A stretch of DNA of 45,534 nt from Hofstenia miamia (Eukaryota; Xenacoelomorpha; Acoela): the NCBI GenBank assembly GCA_004352715.1, contig SCFE01000088.1, forward strand, positions 1,185,627 to 1,231,160, given 5' to 3'. Position numbers and translations under genes: made by a program. Shown here one piece after another: positions 33,908-45,139 of this stretch (its first letter is position 1; each line of letters starts with the position of its first letter). Under the pieces are notes generated by a model. The model ran no database searches. It saw only the letters and a list, made by a program, of their open reading frames with translations, and was not told the origin of the DNA.

Positions 33908-36548
33908 AGACATTTTCAAGATGGTAACTGAAATTCAAAGGGATGCAGAAAGCAGAAAATTCCTAATTGAAAAAATTTTTTGATTCAGTTCAAAAATTCT
34001 CAGGAATGCATAAAAATTCCTAGTGGATAAATTTTTGGAAACTAATGAAAGCACTAATTAAATTAAATTTTGAAAATTTATAGAAAATGACAAAGGTATA
34101 ACCTTCAATTTGAAAAAATTCCGCTAAATGTGTGGCATCAAGTGTTTCATTACGAAATACTCTGTCTAATGAGAAATACTTAGCAGGTTTGAAACCAGAG
34201 CGCTTAGTAGCCTCAGCTAACAAATAAAGTGTTCTAGCAGTGACAGCGGTAGTATGTGTACGAAGAATATTTTTAGTAGCTTCTTCCTCTTTCCACTCCG
34301 TTTGATAACCTATAGAACCATAGCCACCCTTTGAGTGAACAGCTTTTACCGCCTTCAAATATTTCTCAGGTAGTCGCTCCAATTTAGTGTTCGCGGGATC
34401 ACTAATGAAAAATGTATCATGAGCATCACGGGCAGGATGCTGTTGCGGTTGAAAGAGCGCATCGAAATTCCAAAAGCCACATTCCACAAATCTATTTGTA
34501 TGCATTTCTGCAAAGCCCATCTGAAGAAAGATGTTACGAAATTCATTTCTTACTTTCATTAATGGATGCAGATGCCCACTAGACGGTGGAATACCAAGTG
34601 CATTTAAATTATAATCCTTAAAACTTGCTTCTTTCCACTTGCCAGTAGCAAGCATTTCAGATGTGAGATCAGTTTCTGCCCGTACGAAATCTGTACTAAA
34701 GTTAACTCCTTTTTCAGCTGTGTAAAAACGGACTTTCTGCTTATTGATAAATTTACGCTTCTTATAGCTGTCCAAGTGTTTATTAGGGACATCTCCTTTT
34801 CCAGTGAAAATCTTTTTTAAATCATTTTGTACTTCATCAGTAATACTAGTTGCTAATCTTCTTAACACACCAGATTCCTTATCCAATTTTAACCACTTTT
34901 GAGCCTAAATGACATGAAATGAAGCAAATAAACTGTTTCTAAAAATCGTTGTGTAAGAGCCAATGGTGATAAGCCCAAAACAGACAATTGTGGAAAAACT
35001 CCACTAGAGCATATAATAGGGGACAGATCTCTGACAAACTGCCAATAGTGATAACACCACGTGTGGACATACAACGTTTGCCAAAACTTAAATAACTTGA
35101 ATATTAATGCTTAATTATTGTTGATTTATCACCATTAGTTTTCAACTAGTTCAGTGGTTTTCAACCTTTCTTGGACAGTGACCTCTCTTAATAATATGTC
35201 CAAGTGGAGGTGGCGACCCCCCCCCCCCAACTAAATATTTTTTTGTTACTACATACCGGTACCTTGCCTAAATTAAACATCCTCAGGAATGGGAGTCTTC
35301 CGCAAACATTTTTTCTGTTACAAATATTATAAAATAAATTGTGGACAACTTCCACAACATTTAAGGACAGTTGGTATTATTCTAAACCTCTTTTTCGGTT
35401 AAAGTAATAATATGCTTCTAAAAGCCTGTCTTAACTACACAATATAATCAGGCCGATTAAATAGTGTAGTTTAGACGGAAATTTATTCCATTCACCCAAC
35501 TTTTTTGTAGGGTGTTCTAAACACCCAACTTTTACTAATTTTATATAATGAAATCAATAAAAATATGTTATATAATTTTAATTATTAAAAAATAATATTA
35601 TTAAGGATTGAATAACACTAATTGAAAAATTTTTAAAACATTTTTGTTCATTTTCTAAACATTGATACTTTGAGTAGCCCACTGTGACAAAACGACTCCA
35701 TGCGAGTATATACAAAAATAAATTTCTTTTTGGCGCTTGGTGAATTACATTACAGCGTATTGAAACAAATAAAGAAGTAAATTTCAAATCGAAGAACCAC
35801 TTGTCAGTAATCACCGTTGAACTTACAATCTTTTCATTATTGGTAACATCCGCAATAGGTATTTACACATGCCATTGTTATGATTTCGAACGCCACATTT
35901 TCTAAAATCATATTTAATAGATGGCATGCTGTAATCTTATAGTCAATTGATGTGATGCAAAAACAACTAGATTTCTAGTCAGCTTTCGCCAATGTAGTCA
36001 AGACATTAGAATGCAAATAACTAAATTTTTAAAATTTGGGTAGTTGAGTTATAACTAACAATTTGAAAGTTTCCCAATTATATAAATCAATATACTAATG
36101 AATATGAATTTACGCATTTTAATAAAGATCAGATGAAAAAAATTAAGAATTTCACAATTGGATTTACGTATGGGTATGCTAATATAATATATTAACTCAT
36201 TAACATGTACGTAACTTATTAATCGCACTTATGAATTTTCACACTTATAAAATTTCTTAAATGGTAAATCTCAAGTAAGAATATTTTGTGTATTCAATAC
36301 CTAAATCAAATCATATATTTGAATATTTCTGTCTATACTTATTACGTTATTAACAAAGTTGGAAAAATATTACAAAAGCCGTTAATTTACTCTCTAGTGA
36401 AATAAAAGCCTAGAAGTAACGCATAAGGAACGAAAGAATATTTCCAATGGTAACGCGCTACTAATTATTATTACTGTTATGTTATTGTAGCTCGTTGTTT
36501 CTTGTTACTAAGATTGTGTAAGATATTGCACGAATTCGTTACTTTGGT

Positions 36549-36582
<34 letters not shown>

Positions 36583-37497
36583 ATTAAAATGTAAAAACTG
36601 ATAAACATTACTAAAACGTACATGCTTTATACTGAAATCCAAAATATTAACACAATCCACAAACAATATAGATGCATTATTTCTGTTTGGTCCTCTATGA
36701 ATTACAGCTATTGAAGCTCACGCTAAAAATTTCTAAATGTCGATAGTACTCGATTTACATTTATGATGTCACTTAAATAAATATAAAAAGCGTAAATTCC
36801 TTCAAATCAATACGAAAAAATTATTTACTTATTTTAGTAAATATCAAACTGAAAACTACATTAAATCTTGTCTATGCGAACTTATAATAATAAACAAAAT
36901 TAATTCTTCAATGTATAAATTGGGGTCGATTATATCGTGTAGTCAAGACAGGCCTTAACTATTTTCCTATCAATATTCTATTGATTTCCAAAAAAATTCC
37001 GAAATTATATTTAAAACTTAGACATTGAAGCTTCTAATAACATGCGAAATTTGACTGAATTACTAAAAAAAATTGCATAATTCCGAGGAACTAGGCGACA
37101 ATTGCAAATTGTCAATAGACCCCGAAGTGCTCGTAAACCACAGGTAGATAACCTCTGAACTAGTTAAACGACAGCAAACTTTTACCTGCGCTTTACCAAA
37201 TGCAACCTCGAATTTGTCAAAACTAGTCTTAATTGTATTCAGTTCAATGCCATTCGGTCCAACTGCCTCAAATAAGCGTGCTTCCAGACTACCATTTTCC
37301 AAGACTTGTTTACCCTCTTCAGAGAGAACATATTTATCATATACAGATTCCTTGTAGTTAATTAAACCTTCAATGCACGAAAGACTACGAATTGCCCCAA
37401 TGACTAACTGATGATCAACATCTAAATCTTGACTGAATTCTAATGAATTCTCCAATACATCATTTAGAGATAGATAATTCAAAACTCTTTGTTCCAT
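33352..37497 (-). CDS. FARSA: Phenylalanine--tRNA ligase alpha subunit, cytosolic (FARSA), three coding exons
   Basis: Coding exons are 37497-37186, 34904-34103 and 33725-33352; they sum to 1488 nt, i.e. 495 aa plus stop, close to the 508 aa of human FARSA. Junctions are phase 0 and phase 1. The enzyme is the catalytic subunit of the cytosolic alpha2-beta2 class II synthetase that charges tRNA-Phe with phenylalanine. Residues 1 to about 170 form the N-terminal winged-helix region. Visible class II features: SSGHLHPL (about 212), [10 protein letters not shown] (255-264), motif 2 [14 protein letters not shown] (354-367), [12 protein letters not shown] (402-413), [13 protein letters not shown] (431-442) and motif 3 [14 protein letters not shown] with Arg460. 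All are intact. Start MEQRVLNYL at 37497 matches the family's short N-terminus; an AG at about 37503 could mark a 5'UTR intron. Donors are CAG|GTAAAA and GAAG|GTTATA. Intron 1 (37185-34905) carries a 2006-bp hAT-like element; intron 2 (34102-33726) carries a (TA)n tract. CHTF8 follows on the same strand. Confidence 0.96.
33871..33903. repeat. (TA)n in FARSA intron 2
   Basis: TA run between the second and third coding exons. Confidence 0.95.
35152..37157. mobile_element. hAT-like non-autonomous DNA transposon, 2006 bp, in FARSA intron 1
   Basis: Left end CAGTGGTTTTCAACC and right end (reverse complement) CAGAGGTTATCTACC are imperfect terminal inverted repeats of the hAT type. The insertion is framed by a perfect 8-bp target duplication AACTAGTT at 35144-35151 and 37158-37165, the hallmark length for hAT. 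A run of C follows the left end (about 35217-35228). No transposase ORF is visible inside; the interior is AT-rich, so the copy depends on enzyme from elsewhere. In transcript orientation the target duplication starts at intron base 21 after the FARSA exon 1 donor. A (TA)n tract sits at 36549-36576 and a separate palindrome lies inside (35424-35478). Confidence 0.9.
35424..35478. repeat. 55-bp palindrome inside the hAT-like element, with a third copy at 36924-36953
   Basis: The left half starts GCCTGTCTTAACTACAC and the right half is its imperfect reverse complement ending GTGTAGTTTAGACGG. A third copy, GTGTAGTCAAGACAGGC and neighbours at 36924-36953, is inverted relative to the left half. 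This spacing suggests the ends of a second, nested inverted-repeat element of about 1.5 kb, but no clear target duplication was found. Confidence 0.6.
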
Positions 37498-37901
37498 GAG
37501 AACTAAAACATATGTTTTGATAAAAACATTAAATATACCTATGCGCATTAAACAAATAAGAATAATTCCGAAACTTGTTCTTTCAAGTTATTTCATAAAC
37601 GTAGTCAATAAACGCAATCAAGGTTTATAAAGCATGACTAGAAGGAATCAGAATTGGCATGATTTTGCAGTGTTATTTTTTAAATGATTTTTTTCAAATT
37701 TATATAAGAAATTCCATTCGTACTTTTATAACCGATTTTCTAGAGAAAAATAACAAGACTTGCGTTTTGTTTACGTGTATGAAACGAAAAATGATTTGAA
37801 CTGGGTCTGTCTAAAAGTAAAAAAGCATTGCTTAAAAATATATTTGTAAAACAAACACTTTTTTGACAACCCTGGTGGGAATTATGATGCACATTTTGGT
37901 T

Positions 37902-37999
37902 ATATATATATATATATATATATATATATNNNNNNNNNNNNNNNNNNNNNNNNNNNNNNNNNNNNNNNNNNNNNNNNNNNNNNNNNNNNNNNNNATTTT

Positions 38000-38034
<35 letters not shown>
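37902..38034. repeat. (TA)n with assembly gap (65 N, 37930-37994)
   Basis: TA repeats on both sides; ATTTTGG-TTATATA before and ATTTTGTTTATATA after the gap look like the same flank placed twice. Confidence 0.9.
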
Positions 38035-38037
<3 letters not shown>

Positions 38038-38325
38038 CATTCTTATTACAGCAAAAATGGTTATTTGATAAATTTTACAAGTTTATGCTATTGCCGCGGT
38101 TTTCACAGGCTTCATGTGTTGCTTCAAGACATCAAACTTAATGAATTTCCGTGAGATTCTTTAATAGATGTAAGTGGCCTTCATATTAGCTTCCTTTCAT
38201 ATTTGAGAAACAGCCTATAGAATTTATATTAGGGCTGTTTCCATTCCAACATAGCAGTTCAATGTTATTATGCTTAAATCACCACCTAAAGATTTTTAAC
38301 AAATAAAATGAGACATCGTATATGA

Positions 38326-39070
38326 CAGAGACAGGATAATATTTGCTAAAAAATCATCAAAATAGTTACTTAAAAGTTGCTACAAAATGGCCAACATAGT
38401 TGGTTAATAGTGGATAAAAATTCAAATTTTGTAATTAACAACAAAACAATCAAATACAAACTACAAAAGTTGATTACAATTGCAAAAATTAACTTGTGTC
38501 AGTTTCTCTATCTGAAACAATGATATTCGTAGTTAAGCAGATTTTTCTTTACCAACAGGATGCGTAAAATCTTTCTGAAAATACGGATGGAATTCAAGAG
38601 GCAAACCGTCCGCACATCAAGAGCCTTTTCACATGCATGGAAAATTAATTCACTACCTCGATTTCTAGAGTCAGAAACTGCTTTGCAAATGACTTGGCTC
38701 CAAGGGGTGAGTACAGCTTTTAAGATTTGGAAGGGCAAAAATTCAAATGCCATCATTATTTAATGGGGTTGTTTATTTCTTTGAGGGGCAAATACTTCCC
38801 TTGAATGGAGAGGATGAGTGTGGGCTTAAATACTCTTGTACGGGCACATGCTTGGCCTTAAATGCACGAGCTTTTTCATTTGACATTATAATCGAAATTT
38901 GTCTCATAATAATTAATGACTAATGCAGCATAATATGTTCCACTTCACAGATATTTACCAATAATGTGGCCAAATAGTTAATAAAAAACTGAAATTGCCA
39001 AAATAGTTATTTTCATAAAAAATGCCAAAATAGTAATTTATAGATTCTAAGACTATTATCCAGTCTCTGT
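38326..39070. mobile_element. Terminal-inverted-repeat element, 745 bp, enclosing an exon-like ORF
   Basis: Ends CAGAGACAGGATAATA and, reversed, CAGAGACTGGATAATA are 16-bp inverted repeats with one mismatch. Flanks TATATGA (left) and TATACGA (right) could be a slightly decayed target duplication. Inside both ends are repeats of the motif CAAAATAGTTA / GCCAAAATAG. No transposase is visible. The interior holds a GC-richer stretch with an exon-like ORF (38560-38706), so host sequence may have been captured. Confidence 0.65.
38560..38706 (+). CDS. Exon-like ORF of unknown function (49 codons) with good splice sites
   Basis: The reading frame opens with ATG one base after the acceptor CTTTACCAACAG and stays open to the strong donor CAAGGG|GTGAGT. 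The product starts MRKIFLKIRMEF, is rich in K and R at the start, and ends near FLESETALQMTWLQG. Codon use is less AT-biased than the surroundings. I do not recognise the family and found no partner exon nearby. It lies wholly within the inverted-repeat element 38326-39070, so it may be a captured gene fragment or part of the element. The minus-strand ORF over the same bases has no comparable splice signals. Confidence 0.4.
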
Positions 39071-41799
39071 ATACGAATATTCATAAATTTGTTTCAATAA
39101 AGAATTTTATGTAAACTGCAGAGTTTATTTCCTTTATTAAAAATGTAGCACAACTTTTGCCATGATCACCAAAAATCCAATATCACTGATTTTTCATGCT
39201 TGACGTCTACTGTTGGTCATTCCAAATTGGATTGCAACATATATACTATGATATCGCATCTAACAGTGCACAGAATGTCGTCTCACAGGATAGCAGTATA
39301 TAGACAAAACTGTGAAAACGAGAAAGGGATCAAAATTGTTATTTTGAGTGGACCCCTGTGTATGTAACTACGTAAAAAACATTTCTCTTGTATTCAATTG
39401 AATGCTTTTTCATGCTTCCAATGAATTGTTAGTGGAATTTAATTAACTGAAGTCAAAATAGAGTAATAATAAAAGTCATCATCTATTTTAATTTGTTATT
39501 ACATAATTTGCATCAAATATATATTTTTGATAATAATGAAATTTATACACAATGAACAGTATACATTAAAATTGTTTTACTGCACCATTTAAAATTATTC
39601 CATCTTATTTTACTTTCAGCACCATTTTAAACGTACACAATACAATAGAATTGTTATTCTTATGCCAAGTACAGAAATTAAAATAAGGATTTTAACATAA
39701 ACCTACAGATCAAACAATTCGTCTTTTGTACAAGAAGTTTCATGAGACAGGTTTTGTTGATAACAAGGAGTGATCAGGGAAAACAAATTCATCAGTAAAT
39801 TAAGAAAATGCACAAGAAGTTGTTGCAGTTTTAGAAAATAAATTTTTTTTTACCCTGCTCCCGCAATTAGTAATATGCTTGGTATATCGCTTGGCTCTAC
39901 ATTTACTATTCTCAACAAATCATAAAAACTTCAATTACATCAAAAGCTCTCTGAGGAAGCCTTTATGGATCGTATGAATCCTCGCTAGGGAACAATTTGT
40001 TTGAAAAATTAATTTCCTCAGATGAGTGTTATTTCATTTTAAATGGGACTGTAAACCGATATTATTGCCGAGTTTGTGTAGCGGAACCACCTGAAACTTT
40101 AATTTTGAAGGACCACACAAGTTTAATTATTATCAGAAATATATTTTTGGTGTTATAAAAATTTAATTAATTATAATAAATTTGTCCAATTAGTTGTTGA
40201 GGTAAATCACAAATGTTATTAACTTGTGCGTCTCCTACATCTCCAAAACTTCGGTTTAACTTCTAGAACACTGGTATTGATAATTTGACAATACTTAATA
40301 GTGGTATTAATGAAACCATCTGATATTTACAACCCAAAAATATAATCTTGCCTGAAACCTTTCACAACGATGTTATGCAACTATGTATAATTTTGGCATA
40401 TTTCTAGAATTTAACAAATTTTACACTTCTCAATCATTCTTAAGCAGAACTCACGAAACTAAAAATCGTCGATATTCTACGCATGACAGCCTTATTCTGC
40501 AAAATAGCGTTTAAAATAACACAAAAATAGCTGTGTAATTTATTTTTTTAATAAAAACAGCCCAATAGGAATCCAATGAATTGCTAAGTTTGTTTGTCCA
40601 GCCAATTCCAATATAATTTCAATTCCAATTAGAATGGGCAAGCCTGATATTCATTTAACAAATATAACATTGCTCAGTTGCAAGACACATCGGGAAAGAA
40701 ATTTACAAAAAGGCAGTTCTAACAATGAGATCAAAGGCAACATTAAGTTGAAAAAAGAATTAAGGTCATGTTGAAGAACACTTTCGCTATTCTATTAATA
40801 AAGCAAATATTAAAGTTTGCTACCGTCACATCCTCGAAGCAAACGCATTTTTGCTGGTTTCCACTAACATTGTCATTGTAATAATTCCATGCGTGTCAAC
40901 AAAATAAACTTTTCATGTCAACAATTGGCGAAGAGCTACATGAATGATAGTTCGGCTTGGTGTTTTGGGACGCACTGTATGTACAAACAAGACTTTATAG
41001 GTTAAATAGCATTTTATACACATAGTGATATGATAAACAATTAGACTTGCACAACTTTTAGTACATACATAATTTTATTGTTGGAAATATTTCAAGTACG
41101 ACTAAATATTTGAACAAAGTGCATAACATATTTGAGAGTGAACGGTTGCAAAAAATCTATCAAATTGTGATATCATGTACCCTAAGATAAAAAAATCGGT
41201 TACAACGATAGCATTGAAATTGAAGCTTTTATCTGACCAATAAAAGTGTAAAATATTTATTAATTGCAATCATAATTAAAGCTGAAAATTAGAACCCTAC
41301 CTACCCCACACACATACCCACACAGAGCTCATATCTATATACTAATTTATACCAAACACGCAATCATAGTCGGATTAAGCCATGCTGCGATCAATGTGCT
41401 GTTCTGTAAATGTTTGTTTAGATTTATATATGACAATTATTAGATATACAATGAATATTTTTGTACTTAGATATATGTTAGAAATGCCCTTCCAAGTTTG
41501 AGCGTTATCTTGTTATATTTTTTCAAATTTTTTATTAAAAATGTCAAATTCCTGATGCCAGTCCTCTCCATCATAGCAGAGCACCAAAAATCGAATTTTT
41601 CGTTCTCTTAGTATTCAGAGATATGTTAGCTATATCTCTGCCAAGCCTCGCTACTTGGTGAAGAATAGGTGTTTTGGAGCAACGCCTCCTCCACAAGGTT
41701 TTAAATTCGAAAAACGCCTGGCTTTGTAATAAGAGCGACCGTACAAATTATAGGCGAATTTCCGATTGCAAAATTTCTGAACATTACGAATGCTATAAA
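39071..41799. other. AT-rich sequence, nothing recognised
   Basis: A GC-richer patch at 41530-41720 may be an old repeat; no RT or transposase motif is legible. Confidence 0.5.
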
Positions 41800-41957
41800 C
41801 ACAATCAATTCGGTTTTCAACTTAAGCAAATATTATACGTTGCGCTAGCATGGCAAGCAGAAATTTTCAAATTGAGCTCACAATCAATTCGGTTTTCAAC
41901 TTAAGCAAATATTATACGTTGCGCTAGCATGGCAAGCAGAAATTTTCAAATTGAGCT
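41800..41957. repeat. Exact 79-bp tandem duplication (two units)
   Basis: Units 41800-41878 and 41879-41957 start CACAATCAATTCGG and end AAATTGAGCT and show no difference by eye. It is either a very recent duplication or an assembly error. Confidence 0.97.
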
Positions 41958-42599
41958 TCTATGAATAAAATTTGAGGGCGTATTCCTAAACTCTTTATGT
42001 CTACATAGGACAGATTAAGATTTATTTTGGCAGTGGTTAGTAATACGTAGTGGGTTGCAAAAAAAAATTCAATTGTAGGCATTATTTCCATGTAAATGGC
42101 CAGTGCATTAATTGAAAAAATTATCCACAAAACTGAAAAATTAATAGAATAATTTGTATGAAGAATACAATAAAGTGCATTAAAAGTTTAAGAAATTGTC
42201 AATATAAATTGATAGCTTAGTATAAATAACAAAATTCGTAGTACATGATAGAAGGTGGTAAATATTTAAGAAAGATAATGTATAAAGGTCAGAATAAAAA
42301 AAGAAAGATATTTCTATATATATAAAAGTATATTGACGGAAATTTATAAATTTATAAATTAAAATATGTTTTCGGTAAAAGCACCCTTACAGTTTTTTAG
42401 CTTTAAAAATTACATAAAAATTTTTTTTACAACTTACCTCAAAAATTTAAGGTTATTTATTTATATTTATTTAAACGATTACAAATAATATAGAATAAAA
42501 CTTACAACAAAAATCAAAATCTTTTAGTTATAGGTTTTCTTGAATATTAAGAACACTTAAGAATATATATTGTGGTATTTCCCTTTCTGTGGCTCCCCC

Positions 42600-43303
42600 T
42601 TCTGATTTGCCTCTACCTGTGAACTTTGCTCCTCATCACACTCATCTTAGAGTTTAACTTGCTGCAAACTTAAATTGAAATGACATGTGTCTGCGTCTCC
42701 GCAAAGCTAATTCCTCGCTATTTGCCCTTTTCCGTAATGTTCCTTTTAATATCTTGTCCGCTGTGAAACTCTCTTTGTTCAAGTCCATTCCTCGTGCCAT
42801 TCTTCTCTATGCGTCTCCCTGTTGGTGGCCTTCAAGTGCTTTTTCCACTCATTGGAAAGTTTCCAGAAAAGCGCTTTATATGGATTTCCCCTTTGGCCTA
42901 TAAAGACGCTCTGCTGACATTCTCGACTCGTCCACTATCACTCCATTTTCATGACTGTGATCTTTTCCTGTTCAATCGTTTACTGACTCGGAAGTTAAAT
43001 CTTGATCCATTTGATTTTATCTTGTGCTCTAACTCCCACTCTACTCGCGCTGATGTTGCTGTCACGTTCTCTGTTCGTCGGCTCAAGAAACATCGCATCC
43101 TTCACTCGTTTTTCAATCGTATTTGTACTTCTGCTAATTTCTTACTGACTCTAAATCCTCCAACTGCCATTGATTTTTTTTCCTCTTCGATGTTCCTTTG
43201 TCTCACTTTGACTACTCTTCCATCTGCTCGTACTTTTTAATTTTTGTTTTGGTCTGCCCTAACTGGCTTAATAGTCTTTCATTATTATTATTATTATTAT
43301 TAC
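42600..43303 (+). pseudogene. 3' part of a CR1/jockey-type LINE with (TTA)n tail
   Basis: First frame to about 42880: SLFALFRNVPFN, then KLSLFKSIPRAILLYASPCWWPSS, then HWKVSRKALYM, the thumb region of LINE reverse transcriptases (normally LLYGSPVW and LE..QRKALRW). One frameshift near 42880 moves the frame to YKDALLTFSTRPLSLHFHD and DLFLFNRLLTRKLNLDPFDF, ending at 43240. The (TTA)n tail at about 43278-43302 marks the 3' end. Composition is much less AT-rich than around it, which suggests a fairly recent arrival. The 5' part is missing. Confidence 0.8.
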
Positions 43304-44479
43304 ATTTTTAATTATAGTGGCATAGAGAGTATAAATTTGCGAACTAGTAATGTTCGTTCGATGTTAGCCTTATGATTACCTTTCTATTAAGGTCTATTAT
43401 TTTCCATTATAACAGGGTATTTGCATTAAATAAGGATCTTAGTGCATGTTTTATATTTATAAAAGAAGTAGACTATGGAATTTATTACCTTAGTACATCT
43501 TACCTGAATAGTAATTTGGAAAAAAGTATTATGCTGCTTTGATGGACTGTATTTTTGGATCTAGCTCTAGTGTAATGCTTATGATATATTTCTATAAAAC
43601 AACTAAATTCTATAAAATACTTTACATATATGTTTAACTAAAAAATTCTTAGTAAATTAAAGTTTAAAACTGTAGGCGGAGTTTATAAATCGATAGTAGA
43701 GCATTGCAATATGTTTCACCATACATTAACATTCTAAAAAATCATTATTTACTTTTATATTTATATTAAAAATTATTGGTTGTAACATGTGACATTAATT
43801 AAAATTATAGATTAAGTTGTGCTTAACGAAAATATTTACGTCAACATCCTTTAGAAATTTTAAAGTAAAATATCTTTAAATAAATCAAGGCGTTAACTTT
43901 CTTAAATATTTATCGCATGCTACGTGTTTTGTCATTTCTATTTAGAAATTTTTTAAACTTTTAATAGATTATATTGTATTTATTATCATGTTTATCCCTC
44001 AGTGGTAGTGCTTATTTCTTACGCGTCCTCCGCGTGGCACTATTCTGTACATTCGCCATGATGTTCAATTTTAAAAAGCTTAGTGCCTCTACAGAATAGC
44101 ACAGCCTCAGATCCTCAACTTCCCGAATAGGGCATTCGATATAAAAAACATGAAATTACTTTAACATTACTCACAACACCGAGTCACATGCTACCACAAA
44201 GAGAACAGTTCTTCATTTGCAAAGAGCACAATATTTTAATGTATATACAAATTAACTTATAGTGAGAATTTCCTCAAAATATATTCTAGAAAATCCAATT
44301 GCAGTTTTGCAAGTCTTAGTTAATTCGTTTATTAAAAGATGTTTAATTAGAAATGGGCGAAATTCAGAAAATTTTATTTTCTTAAATTACCCTCAATAAT
44401 AGTAATTTCCCTAAATACAAAACTATTAATAAGTACATGCTCATCACTTTTCCATGATTTTCATGCGAAAATTTATAAA
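43304..44479. other. AT-rich sequence between LINE end and the 44480 exon candidate
   Basis: No ORF or motif recognised; promoter or UTR of the 44480 candidate could be included. Confidence 0.5.
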
Positions 44480-44727
44480 ATGAAGACAAAGAAAAACTAC
44501 AATTTTGTGAATCCCTCCCATTACACAACATATAGTTTAAATTACACCCCAATCCAAGATATTGTCAAATCCAAGGACTTCAAATTTTATGAGTCCATTA
44601 CGAAGAATAGTCGTCTTTTAGGTGACCTACTACCTGAAAGAACCGACTACGCCAAGGAGAATCTCAGACACCGACTGCCAAAATCGCGATCTCTATCGAC
44701 TAAATTTGACCGCTTCTTTCCCAATAG
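44480..44727 (+). CDS. First-coding-exon candidate, unassigned protein (82 codons)
   Basis: ATG at 44480 opens a frame with mixed third-position use, unlike the AT-rich surroundings, and ends at the donor AATAG|GTACCT (phase 2). The product is basic and rich in Y, S, L and R: NFVNPSHYTTYSLNY, then DFKFYESITKNSRLLGDLLP and RLPKSRSLSTKFDRFFP. No transmembrane segment or known motif is seen. The next exon was not found before the LINE fragment at 45140. Confidence 0.45.
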
Positions 44728-45139
44728 GTACCTAAAAAATTATTGAGTTGTAAATGCTATCATGTTAAGATGTATTTCTTGAACATAATTAAGCTCTTTC
44801 TTCTTCTTCTTCTTCTTAATTGAAGCTAAAATTCGATTGATAAACTTTATAGTAACGAATGCGATTTGCATTAGCTATTTTCTCAATTTTGAATGAGCTA
44901 ATGCCAGGATACAATAACTTAAAAGTATATAAACAAATTTACATATTTAACTTTTCTAAACGTATATCATTTTACTATTTGCCATTGGTCTAATTAGAAA
45001 GTTAACCAATCACGAGTTGCTAATGTGGCAATTTTTTACATGATTCATAACTTCGGAATTAAATTTTGATTTTAATACGATAAAATTCAATTCAATGGGG
45101 GATTTTCACTAAAAACTAAATTTAAATATTTTTAGCACA

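Noticed and set aside
38508-38756. Minus-strand ORF over the 38560-38706 exon candidate
   Set aside because: It is the antisense shadow; the plus strand has clear acceptor and donor sites.
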